Shown here: piece by piece, positions 54,342 through 64,000 of the stretch
Layout of the letters: each line of letters begins with the position of its first letter
Numbering within the stretch: the stretch's first letter is position 1
Origin: Pisaster brevispinus
Taxonomy: Eukaryota; Echinodermata; Asteroidea; Forcipulatida; Asteriidae
Length of the DNA stretch: 64,000 nucleotides
NCBI GenBank assembly: GCA_023634235.1
Contig: JAMKCF010000004.1
Span: 6,179,202-6,243,201 of the forward strand
Reading direction: 5' to 3'
Position numbers and translations under genes: made by a program
The notes under the pieces: model-generated
What the model was told of the DNA's origin: nothing
The model's input: the letters and a program-made list of their open reading frames with translations, nothing else
Database searches by the model: none

Positions 54342-54480
54342 CTTTGGTAACGCTCAGCGGACATCACGATACTATGAGTTTCAGTCATTGAGACACATTT
54401 TTTCCCGCTTAAAGCTATGAAACACGCGGGAAAATCACAAAGGCACACCGGCGGAAGGCTCTGCTCGTTGCGTACGTGAG
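54342..54480 (-). promoter_or_regulatory. candidate first exon/5' UTR of the TBK1-like gene (option 2)
   Basis: Strong minus-strand donor ACCAAAG|GTGAGTAAT at 54,342/54,341 preceded by moderately GC-rich sequence with no long ORF. A short upstream ORF (ATGTGTCTCAATGACTGA) occurs about 55 nt before the donor. It would make the transcription unit about 28 kb. Speculative. Confidence 0.25.
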
Positions 54481-54592
54481 CGACGTGCACCCATAGATCA
54501 AAGATCAGCTATTGGCAGCTGTCGGTTCATGTGCCCTTCTTGCCGCGTATACAGAAGTGAGGGGAACTCCCGTTCTTTCTAAAGAATTGCTA

Positions 54593-54785
54593 AATACTTC
54601 CAAAAAACAAGACTCGCCAAATTATACTTCCAAAAACAAGACTTGCTAAATACACACTTCCAAAAAACAAGATTTGTCAAATATAGGCTATACTTGCAAA
54701 AAACAAGAATCGTCAACAATATACTTGCAAAAAAGCAATTTATACTAACTTGCGATACACTTGCAAAAAAACAAGTTTTACTTGC
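54593..54785. repeat. degenerate 28-32-bp tandem repeat
   Basis: About six units around ACTTCCAAAAAACAAGA or ACTTGCAAAAAACAAGA, with variable spacers. Non-coding. Confidence 0.75.
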
Positions 54786-54799
54786 GATGGCACAAATGG

Positions 54800-56640
54800 G
54801 CTTTCGTAATATAGTAAGGTATCACTGACTTCATGATTCCGACTTTTTCCAAAAACATCAATATTATTATAAGCCCTAACTTATAATCATCGCATTTGGG
54901 AACAAAGAACACGATGTTTTGGTATGCTATACCGATGTAACACTGATGCGGTAATTACCATTATTTAGGACAAATCATAAACTGTATTAAAATTTGAGGA
55001 TCACAGTCGCATTTGAAATTATAATTTGTAAAAAACAAAAGGCATTTTAACGTTCTCCCCAAATAAATGTCTTTTCATAAAAGTTATTGGACATGCTGCT
55101 TTTTGTGAACACACTGACAAAAATACTGACTTATTATATTATATTCATGGAAGAAAATTTATATTTGTCGAAAATCAGTACAAAGTTACCAAAGTGTGTT
55201 TGGTGGTGTTTTTTTAAAGTGAAATGTGAAGAAATGTGAAACAGTTTGTATTATATTTACAATTGTAATCATTGCATCCTGAATTCATCATGTCACTTAT
55301 GTTTACGAGATATCGCCTGTTTTGCCACGATGAAATTAACTTTCAACAACATGAAACGCCGCGGGTTTGCTTTCTGTTAACAAAAACTATACTTATCTTA
55401 TTAAATGACTTCTAATTATAGTTGATTCAATGAAACCGTAACTGTAAAATAGCGACAATTTAATAATTATTTGGAAAAACACAATTTATACTGACTAATC
55501 ACCAAAAGCACTAAAATTTACACTGTAGCTTTAAAATTATAATATACGTCACCTTTTCTTGGAATTTGCTCTATGTTTTAGGCGATAAGCGTCAAGATTA
55601 GTAACTCCAGTTCAAGCTCAAGTTTAACATTAAACACCAGCAGGCGCCGATCCAGCAACAAACAGTGCCATTGTTTGGGGTTGCTGTGCAACGGTAAAAC
55701 CAGTGCCAAACCAGTATTTTGACTTTGTGCTTTAAAAATTGATACATTTTACTTATCATGAAAAGAAAAACCCTCAAAAAATTTCAAAGTTAAAGTTGAA
55801 GATTTTTTTTAATATGTGGAATCTTTGTTTTTCCTCGCTTAGCATTGTAGGGTATACATGGGAAGTACGAAAGGGTTCAGTTTTCATGATGGGACTTGGT
55901 AAACTCTATGTTCATTGTAATCAAAGGTCGTCCACAAACATGGGAGCTGTCGCGTCGTGATTATAATCAAGTTCAGTGTCACCTTTGTTTTAGACTGGTC
56001 GCAGTTATATTTTCGGTTTATCTCATTGGAGCAGTTTGTTTCAAATAAACTTAAAAGACCAATTTATTGTGACGGTTATCGGGTTTGAAATTGTATCTTT
56101 GGTAAATCAAAACAGTTACATATGGCATACATCGTGACTTGTTTACAACGGAATTAGCCTACATGAAAATATATAACGGGTAGAAAACAAATGTCAACAT
56201 TGAAATTACATGAAAAGTAAATGAACATCGCAGATTTTAGACAGCGGAATTAAGGGGAACGCAAAGAAAACACAAACAAACAATAATGACTCAAAGTAGC
56301 CAGCCCCATTTTCCCTCTCCCCCGACCTCCATTCAAACAAAACAGCACGTGACCAAGTCTGCATTGTGGTCTAAATTCATCACTTTATAGACAAAATAAA
56401 ATTATGAATTGAATTTGATTTTTTTTCTTCCGAGAGTCACTTCTTTTGAATGATATGCAAAATAATGCAATATCTGAATTGGGGGCGGGGAAAAAGAACC
56501 ACCCAGAAAAACGTTCCACGTCACGTCATAATAATGACCTTATTCAGCTTTCTCTGATGATGACGTCAGCATGCACGTAGGCTTTTATAACTTCATTGTA
56601 TAGATTGTAGATTGACCTTGGCATCATGATCACGTTCATG
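54800..56640. other. AT-rich, no gene seen
   Basis: No exon, RNA gene or clear repeat ends on either strand. Confidence 0.5.
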
Positions 56641-56654
56641 AAAGAGTGCTGGCT

Positions 56655-56930
56655 GACATGTTCCCACTGGACCCCGCACTGATCGCGCAATTCGAGAAAA
56701 GGGCGATCAGACCCCGCAATTTCTCGAAAAGGGCGATCAAAGGGCGATCAAGCGTAAGTGGGAACGCGAGGGCGATCAGGATCAGACCCCGCAAATTTGA
56801 TCCACCTCGGGAGTAGGATTAAAGCGGGATCTGATCGCCCTTGTGGATTAATGGGCGATCAAAAGTCTAGTGGGAACGCAAAGGGCGATCAGACCCCGCA
56901 ATTTAATGGCGAACATCCGGTACGGTAGGC
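56655..56930. repeat. GGGCGATCA / GACCCCGCAA motif cluster
   Basis: GGGCGATCA occurs six times directly and once inverted in about 260 bp, interleaved with GACCCCGCAA (four times) and AGTGGGAACGC (twice) or its complement GTTCCCACT (56,660). The same words reappear, partly inverted, at 59,040-59,195, so the two clusters are copies of one element family. Confidence 0.75.
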
Positions 56931-57179
56931 CCGAATGGCGCGAAAATGGTGTTCTTTTTTCTTCTATTCCCAGCAAGCACCACGCATTTGGTGACATGAA
57001 TTGCAAGTAAAGCATAAAGCAGTATTGACGTCACGTGACGATACCAACTACACGTTCTGTACAACGCATCCACACTAAGCCCAAACCCACGCTTTAATTT
57101 TGGATGCAATTGTATTCACTAGCGGGATGCCGCGCTTCGCGCGGCACCCGCTAGATGGGAGCGATTCTTGCGTAAAAAA

Positions 57180-57420
57180 TGCAGCAAATTTAATGTGGGG
57201 TGAGGGGGTAACTGGAGGGACACTCGGAGGTAATCATTTTGTAGAATTGGCTTGGTAACGGTAGGTAAAATCGGTACGCAATGTTGTTTTGTCTTATGAC
57301 AAAATTGTTACCACCATGCAAAAGATGTTGAGTGGGGTCGAAACGTCGCCTGCCCTCCTGACCATTCGCGTCCCCTTTCTCCAACTACGAAGCATAATTT
57401 GGGGGTGTATGGCCGGAGAT
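57180..57420. repeat. possible retroelement-derived tract (GTCGAAACGTCG)
   Basis: Contains GTTGAGTGGGGTCGAAACGT followed by a CCCTCC-rich stretch. GTCGAAACGTCG is shared with the foldback at 7,973-8,228. No frame. Downstream, 57,550-57,880 is T-rich low complexity that opens a hydrophobic frame but shows no gene. Confidence 0.35.
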
Positions 57421-58374
57421 GAGTTGTAATATTGGGGAAGGATTTACTTAGTAATGATGCATGCTTGGCATGATCATTTGTATGTTTTTTCATGATGTTA
57501 AAACTTGTGTTGAGCGACTAAATGCTTATAAAGCAATCCACTGGTTTCTTTTAATAGAAATTAGGCTTCTGTGCTCCTGTATTTATTTGTGACTGATTTC
57601 TTTCTTTTTTCTGTATTTCTGTATTTCTTTGTTTCTCTTTATCTTTATTTGTTAAAAGTGTCTTTGTTTCTACACCTTTTCTATGTCCGTGTTTGCCGTT
57701 TGTTTCTTTGTATCATGGCTAGGCCCCTCCTACTTTTAATTACTTTCTCGGTATATTTCGGTTTTATTGTATGTCTTTATTTCTGCATTTGTGTGTTTTC
57801 TGCGTTGTTTTTTGTCTTGTTATGTATTTGTTTGTTGATTTCCAGGGCAACGTGTCCCCACCAATGCTGGCCATGACTACATACTGCCTGTCTTTATTTT
57901 ATGTTGTTATGAAGTAAATGAGTAAGCAATTTATCAATTTATGAAAGAAATAATTGAGGAGAAACATAAAAATGGGACATAGGAGGCCATTTCAATATAA
58001 AAAACAATTACCTGGATGACAAAGTTTCATTAACAGAAATGTGCAGTATCCTTATAAATGTGGAATTTTTTCGCACTTTCGAGTATAATTTTAATTCAAT
58101 CATTTCATAGTCATTGTTGAATTAATTGTATTTACTGCACTTAGCATTTCCCCGCCAGTTGACTAAGTGTCGTTCCCGAATCCTAAAAAAAACATAACAC
58201 ACTGCTACTATACACTATTGGCAACCCCCCCCCCATTTATGTTTTGAATATGCCAAATTTATCCCGAAATCAACACCCACAAATCATCTGACCCTCAAGC
58301 AAGCTCCGCTATCTACAGACAAAATAACCCCGCCGCAAAAAAAAACACATGCGTGAAACACGCAAGGGCCGACC

Positions 58375-58535
58375 AATGCGGGTGTCCAGCTACCGTTGCA
58401 CGCTTTCGCGGGGAGACGTCGGAACACCAACGCAGACCCCAACCATCCCACGCAATGGGTATCCGGCTGCCGCTCCACGCAATCGCTGGCAGACGTCGGC
58501 ACACCAACGCAGACCCCAACCCACGGGTACCCCGA
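58375..58535. repeat. about 77-bp tandem duplication, GC-rich
   Basis: Two units sharing GAGACGTCGG/CAGACGTCGG, CACCAACGCAGACCCCAACC. Several frames are open on both strands because of GC content; none resembles a known protein. Confidence 0.7.
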
Positions 58536-58589
58536 CATCGACCCAAGGACGCAACAACCCAGCAGGGTGCGGGCGCCAGGCGACGTAAA

Positions 58590-58661
58590 AAGATGGCGCG
58601 CTTCCAATCCAAGATGGCGCGCTTCTAATCCAAGATGGCGCGCTTCTAATTCAAGATGGCG
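58590..58661 (+). promoter_or_regulatory. 21-bp tandem repeat carrying YY1-like sites
   Basis: Three units of AAGATGGCGCGCTTCYAATC plus a final AAGATGGCG. AAGATGGCG is the core of the YY1 recognition sequence, here repeated four times, with a fifth related AAGATGGCAGCG at the ATG of the next ORF. Such clusters occur in CpG-rich promoters. Confidence 0.5.
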
Positions 58662-58705
58662 ATTTAACGATCATTATAGTATAGATACGTGCACGTTCTT
58701 TAAAG

Positions 58706-58840
58706 ATGGCAGCGCCCAGCAATAAACGTCCCATAAATTCGTCAAAAAAAACCTCCCAAAAAGATGAGAAGCGTGGCAAACTATGGTCGGACGAGGAGCT
58801 GGGAACTTTTTTAGACGTAGATGATGGCACAACAAAATAA
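58706..58840 (+). other. 44-codon ORF with SANT/Myb-like start
   Basis: ATG at 58,706 inside AAAGATGGCAGCG, stop TAA at 58,838-58,840. Ser/Lys-rich N-terminus, then KLWSDEELGTFLDV, which resembles helix 1 of SANT/Myb or MADF-like DNA-binding domains (conserved W-S/T-x-E-E). It stops before helix 2. Could be a first exon, a decayed transposon-associated Myb-like gene (as in Harbinger elements), or chance. No convincing donor follows. Confidence 0.3.
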
Positions 58841-58977
58841 ATGGCACAAAAAAGTCCATCATGTCGGTCAACAGTAGTCAGTATACAGTACATGTACTAT
58901 CATGACAAAAAAATGGCGACTGCCGCGCGCGCGTAGTAGAGGAGCCACCCCACACTGTGTGGTCGCCATAGATACGT

Positions 58978-58989
58978 TGCGCCTGCGCA
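58978..58989. promoter_or_regulatory. NRF-1-like palindrome
   Basis: TGCGCCTGCGCA matches the NRF-1 consensus (YGCGCAYGCGCR) with one difference. With the YY1-like cluster 330 bp to the left it marks a promoter-like patch. Confidence 0.4.
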
Positions 58990-59098
58990 CTGCCCACTTG
59001 GTCGACCTGCGTTGGTGAACTTTGAATCCACTTCCGTTCCCAAAAGGGAGATCAATGCGCGATCATACTCTAGTGGGAAAGCGACCGTGATTCACGTC

Positions 59099-59194
59099 TG
59101 CGACTAATCCTTTTGCGGGGTCAGGATCTCGTAGACCGCGTTCCCACTGGATCCACAATTACGAGATCCTGACCCCGCAAAAGGATTAGTCGCA
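59099..59194. repeat. perfect 35-bp inverted repeat
   Basis: Arms TGCGACTAATCCTTTTGCGG...ATCTCGTA (59,099-59,133) and the exact complement (59,160-59,194) around GACCGCGTTCCCACTGGATCC. The centre carries the GTTCCCACT word of the 56,655 cluster. A second hairpin CACTGATCTCT...AGAGATCAGTG follows at 59,211-59,238. Confidence 0.88.
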
Positions 59195-59639
59195 ATAGAC
59201 TGATACTAACCACTGATCTCTCAGTATAGAGATCAGTGATACTAACTTGTACCATAGAGCAATGACCAGTCCTTGCTCTATGCTTGTACGCAGCGGCCAT
59301 GCAGGATGAAACATACACAAAAATGGTTTAACGAATCCCACACGAGTATGTGGTAATGTTACCCCATCCAACAGGACTCGGGTATGGCGTGTCAAACGTT
59401 GAAATATTCGATAATGTGCAATGTATGTGCGATGTTTCTCATATATATGCGATGCAGCCATTTTACTCCCTTGTATACGTGAATCAAGTCTCATTCCCTG
59501 ACCATCGGTCTAGTTAAACCCGTACGCCCACCTCAGTGAACCATACTATACCATCCATAGTCTGGCCCGATCTAAAACATCAAGGATACGGGGATCAAGT
59601 GGACAGGAAGCCATACTATATCCCACAACTCCGTTTTCG

Positions 59640-59990
59640 CACATGTATTGAACGAACATCAAATATACATTGGTGTAACATCGCACATGTATATTAAATT
59701 CACAAAACATCGCATACAAATGATCGCATATAAATTATTTAAAAATTATCAAATATATGTAAACAATTATCGCACATTTTAAACAATTATCGCACGATCG
59801 CATATAATATATATTTAAAAATTATCAAATATATATACAAAAATTATCGCATATATAAAAAAATTATCGCATATATATTACAAATTATCGCACATATATT
59901 ACAAATTATTGCATATATATTACATATATTGCATACATCAAACGAATATCGCACATGTGTGACAATCATCGCATGAGAAACATCGCACAT
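59640..59990. repeat. ATCGCA/CATATA tandem repeat
   Basis: About fifteen degenerate units built on ATTATCGCATATATATTACA with variable AT-rich spacers. Non-coding. Confidence 0.8.
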
Positions 59991-59999
59991 ACATGATGG

Positions 60000-62560
60000 G
60001 TCCCCCTTTATTCCAGACCAGGAACCTCCCACTGTACTACAATAGACTGAGTAAGTCTCGTGACGATGAGGTCACCATTGAGCTTCCGGACACCTCTATG
60101 CCATCAGAGATCGTGTAGGGTGCAATTTTGTGGGATTTGTATTTCTGTCGAATCACTTGTTTCAACTCCCAAAAACGTAGTGGTGGAATGATTACATCCA
60201 AAACTATCAATTAACGTAACAAATAGAAATATAATGAAATCTGGAATCTTAAGAGAAAATTTTAAAATAGTACCCAACCTCCAACATCCTGCTCGAAGTG
60301 TCAAATTGTAAATTTACGCCGACTGTGTTGCACAAGCCGTGTCGACTGCACTAATAAACCGGGCTCTATTTCAAATCGGGAAATTGGTGTCATGTTACTT
60401 AGCGAAAAAAAAATACCTTGTGTAGAATCATATGGATTTTACGTGATGTTGCATGGTGAGTCGCAGGGACGCGGACGACGTCCTAGCTTCGCACGGTTTG
60501 GGTATCTGTACTACTACTAAAATGTAAATAGCCGGTTGCTCAAATTTCCTGCGTGTATACGTCGAGGATCACGACGATCGCCTTTTCACCGCACTTATTT
60601 ATGGTCAAACGTGAAGCAGAAATTAAGGTCAGCTTTTTAAAAAAAAGTTAGATTTTTCCGAATTTGCGAAGTTGTTTACAATTTACAATTTCTAAATTAA
60701 GCTTTTGTTTTATTCAAACCATATTCAACGGTTGAAATTTAAAAAGAAACCCATCGCAATACATTACAAGTTGTATTCAGAAAACAAGTGCTTCAATACT
60801 ATAGCTGCTAAGGTGCTTAAGTAAGTCCAGATTCTCGCGAAAGCTCGTACCTTCTCGATGTCAACTTACAGTCTGTTAAGGAGGTTTACAGACCTTGTGC
60901 ATCACGCAGAAATACCAACTTACAGGTTGGGACACTATGTGGATGTGGTAATAGTTACAAGGTTTCGGGAGACTTGTTGTTATAAGTTGAAACACAGTGA
61001 TTTATTTAGCAACTTGAGAACGTTGGTTGTGAGACATGCACTAGCTATAATGTGTGTTGAGCTTACATATGAATAAACATGAAGTGTAGACTTGTACCAG
61101 TCCTATGTGTAGTATTATCACAACAGTGGACAACTTCTGTCTCTGTTTGGTGACTGCATTAGCTCTTTCAAGAACATTTGAAGGCCCAGGGAGGCTTTGA
61201 GAAAATCCTAAAATCAGGACAAATCCTGAAATCACACGCCTGGCTGGCTGGCTGTATCAGCTCTTGGCACACATTGGTTATTTTAAACATTGCTAATTGT
61301 CAAAGACCAGTACCCGCTTATGCGATCATCACACTACATGAAATAACAAACCTGTGAAAAGTTTAAGCCCATTGGTCGTCAGAGTCACGTGAACAAAATA
61401 GGGAAACAATATATAATCATTATTGTAACGTTTTCACTATATCCATACATCGAGTTGTGCACCAGCCAGATCAAAACTTGTTTTACTCATTTCTGAAAAA
61501 CTATAGCATTTCAAACAGAAATATTGCGAGGGAAGCTTTCCACCACCATCTTTATGCCATAAGACATGTGCAAATCTGTGAAAGTTGTATTCAATTTGAC
61601 CAATGTTGTGCACATGTTTACCCAGGGTTTGCTCCGCGGAGCGTTTTCAGTGACGATAGTCATTTCACATAGTCCGCCAGTTTGTGTTGCTGTATCACGT
61701 TGTTTATGTGGATAGTTTTTAACACAAGCCAGCCAGACCACTTGGAGCTCAGGTACATGTTTTAACTTGTGAAGTTAGTGCGTATAGGACACGATTCACT
61801 TCAAAGTATAAAACCATAATACGAAATCCACATCGACAAAATCGCACTCTGTCTACAGCTCAACGGCATTTAGTACTTACTCATACATTCCACGCGTTCC
61901 GCGATTTCGTCGTGAATCTTGGATGGTCTTTCAGAGTTAGAAATGAAATGAGCCATGTGGAAGTCTGGGGAATCATTTTCTTCACAATGTCCGGATTTGT
62001 TAAATTGTAAACATTGACATCACTTTCAAAGTGAAAACATCAGATGTTTGGAACATGCCACTGCAAAACAATGGACTCGTGAACTATTCCTTTCTAATCA
62101 TCATGTGCTATCATTATATCCGTTTTCTTGATCATAATACTATTGTGCACTTCACACAGGGCATTGTCTCCCAAAAATGGCGCAACCAAAATTAGTGTGA
62201 TTATCATAATACTTCGTGTGAATTGGGCCAAAGGTCTGTGAGAGAGATTACGATCGTGCGTGTCTGTAGATGTATGGGGCTAAAGGTCATGGGACGGAAC
62301 TTTTTGGAGCGCGAGCCTGCATGATGCTCTTAACTATCACGTCTTAGCCTATATAAAATTATGATTTGGCAAGATTTGAGGAAGCCACCATTGTTGACCA
62401 CGTGCTACTTACAGTAAGCTGATGCATAATCAATAGTTACACTAAACCAATTGAACCAGTTCCATCGATAAAATATATGAAGATTGGCCAATAATGCCAT
62501 GATCTTGACAGGTGAAAACGCGGTTGGCATTTTCATGAGAAATAACTATACTATATTTGA
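60000..62560. other. intergenic, no gene seen
   Basis: Short frames only, without recognisable domain or splice context. No RNA gene was noticed. Confidence 0.5.
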
Positions 62561-62564
62561 CCTT

Positions 62565-62680
62565 AACTTGCGGGTTTACTTAATATGTGTTAATCTCTTT
62601 CGGGAGGAGTGTTGGCTCTGAAAAGAGCCGATGGGTCTCGACGTTGACGTTTCGAACAGTACCGGTACCTGCTCGTAAAT
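62565..62680 (+). mobile_element. single arm of the 7,973-8,228 foldback family
   Basis: AACTTGCGGGTTTACT, GGGAGGAGTGTTGGCTCTGAA, GAGCCGATGGGTCTCGACGT and TTTCGAACAGTA follow the same order as the left arm of the foldback. The other arm is missing, so this is a fragment or the ancestral non-palindromic form. Confidence 0.65.
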
Positions 62681-63189
62681 GTTTCGTCGTTTGATTGGTC
62701 AACTACGGAGGGCCCCGTTGTAACAAAATACAGACAATCATTATAAGTTGTTTAATCCAATGCTTGATCAGTGATTTCGAGAACACTGAAACAGCTTTTC
62801 AATCATTGACAATTAGGCCAGTACGATTTAGAGTTCGTAATACACTAGCTGGCGCATGTACTGGTCGTCATACAACAGTGGAAACATATCTTCAACAATT
62901 AAAAAGCAAAACACTAAACATAAAAAACTAAGGCGCAAATAACTATAACAAATACACATTACGCGTTTGTGAGGGCAGTCCTATATATAGCTATGAAATA
63001 CTTTAGTACACGAACACCATTCCGACGTGCATAACATAGAATACTATTATTTTGTTTTGTTTCAAATTATCTATTACTTATTATTAGACTGCCTAAATTA
63101 GTTTGAAGTACAAAATTGTTAGCATGTGAGTGCCGGGTTCACCCCGAAACTTTAAGCGGAAGAGAATCTCTGTCTTCTTATCTTTTTTG

Positions 63190-63221
63190 TTGTTGTGTGT
63201 TTTGTTGTTGTTGTTGTTGCT

Positions 63222-63252
<31 letters not shown>

Positions 63253-63285
63253 TTGTTGTTGTTGTTGTTGTTTTGTTTTTGTTTT
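63190..63285. repeat. (TTG/CTG)n trinucleotide repeat
   Basis: About 28 units, TTG outside and CTG in the centre. The open poly-Cys and poly-Val frames over it are artefacts. Confidence 0.92.
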
Positions 63286-63798
63286 TAATGAAAGTAGGCC
63301 TATTTTTACCTACTTTTGATTACTTTCATTGTAAAAGATTTGAATTAAAATGGCTGGTTTACATTGTTACACATCTTAAGGCCTACATTCGCTTCAAGTT
63401 TCTGACTCAAAACGAGTCAAGTGAATAAAATCTACGAGTCAAACCTAACTCTTTAATTGTAAAACGATTTAGAGGAAATATATATAAGCGTATATCAACT
63501 TACTGAGTAGAATATTCAAAACAATTGAGCAGTAGAGTGTTGAGCGGCCTGCTCTGGTACGGGAACTTGCAGTGTGGCAAACAGTCTGGAGATTTTAGAT
63601 TATAAACGTTTTTATGTAAGGGACTGAATTTCATCTTTCTTATGCAACGTGAAGTATCTGACAAAAGAAAACAGGTTATTTAACTCCCCTAAATAAGTAT
63701 GATGCAAAAAAAACACAGTTTGTGAAATGTTCGCTGGAAAAAATGAATCAGCACTTAAAAGAGTTGAACAACAGAGGGCGCTGCTCCGGCAAATGACG

Positions 63799-63898
63799 GG
63801 TGCACCCACAGACATTATAATACCAAAATTACGGTATCCAGACGTTGATTTCCATAGGTGCTGTCTGTCTATAGGTATTATATGTCTGTGGGTGCACC
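63799..63898. mobile_element. 100-bp MITE-like inverted repeat
   Basis: Ends GGTGCACCCACAGACATTAT and ATATGTCTGTGGGTGCACC are inverted over about 25 bp (with AATACC/GGTATT inside). A second inner pair is CCTATAGACAG-like. Target duplication not resolved. Confidence 0.75.
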
Positions 63899-64000
63899 AC
63901 ACTAAATACACTCCCTTAGTAACCAACGCTAAATGCTAAATATTAAAAAATACTCAACAAATAGTTTGAAGTCTCTCAGCCTCTTGAAAATCACTCAGAT

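Noticed and set aside
57571..57876. Hydrophobic 101-codon frame that looks like membrane segments
   Set aside because: T-rich low-complexity DNA; Phe/Leu/Val/Cys bias follows from base composition, with no splice or domain support.
58284..58612. Several 80-109-codon frames on both strands
   Set aside because: GC-rich tandem duplication keeps many frames open; none shows a domain.
63116..63428. Poly-Cys/poly-Val frames
   Set aside because: Products of a (TTG/CTG)n repeat.

Overview
This is a gene-poor, repeat-rich, AT-rich metazoan nuclear window. Split genes with GT-AG introns, a TBK1/IKK-epsilon-type kinase, an LDLa/TSP1/trypsin mosaic protease, and L1-like, Penelope-like, SINE and MITE repeats point to a marine invertebrate deuterostome. 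An echinoderm, perhaps a sea star, is my best guess; this is an inference from gene and repeat content, not a measured placement.

Left third (1-22,300, plus strand): two related trypsin-like protease genes. Copy B (14,847-20,949) is complete. Its ten exons join in frame to 530 codons encoding signal peptide, linker, two LDL-receptor class A modules, Thr-rich linker, TSP1 module and trypsin domain with an intact triad. Copy A (959-3,853) has only the four protease-domain exons in the window, and its first exon lacks 7 bp that copy B has, which breaks the ancestral frame. A segment of about 4 kb (about 730-5,290 and 18,225-22,300), including 3' flank and a poly(A) signal, is shared. The 5' flank of copy B is also duplicated (6,570-7,160 and 13,690-14,260), and a 140-bp block just upstream of its TATA-like box occurs twice with no difference seen. 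Between the genes lie a 27-bp minisatellite that is open as a nonapeptide-repeat frame, a TTGGGT-rich element with a long foldback, and a broken L1-like retrotransposon with a nested DNA element.

Middle (26,839-44,838, minus strand): an intact TBK1-like kinase gene. Eighteen coding exons join in frame to 827 codons: kinase domain with all catalytic residues and the activation-loop serine, ubiquitin-like region, then a long helical/coiled-coil C-terminal half. Introns carry SINEs, MITEs and a LINE remnant. The 5' UTR is probably on one or more exons further right (candidate splice donors at 48,157 and 54,342).

Right third (45,000-64,000): no convincing complete gene. It holds MITEs, 17-bp, 64-bp, about 120-bp and ATCGCA-type tandem repeats, a truncated Penelope-like reverse transcriptase, clusters of GGGCGATCA/GACCCCGCAA motifs, a GC-rich promoter-like patch (YY1- and NRF-1-like sites) next to a 44-codon SANT/Myb-like ORF, and several inverted repeats.

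The two identified gene systems are a secreted mosaic serine protease of the kind found in extracellular proteolytic or immune cascades, and an innate-immune kinase. No sequence evidence links them functionally; they are simply neighbours.
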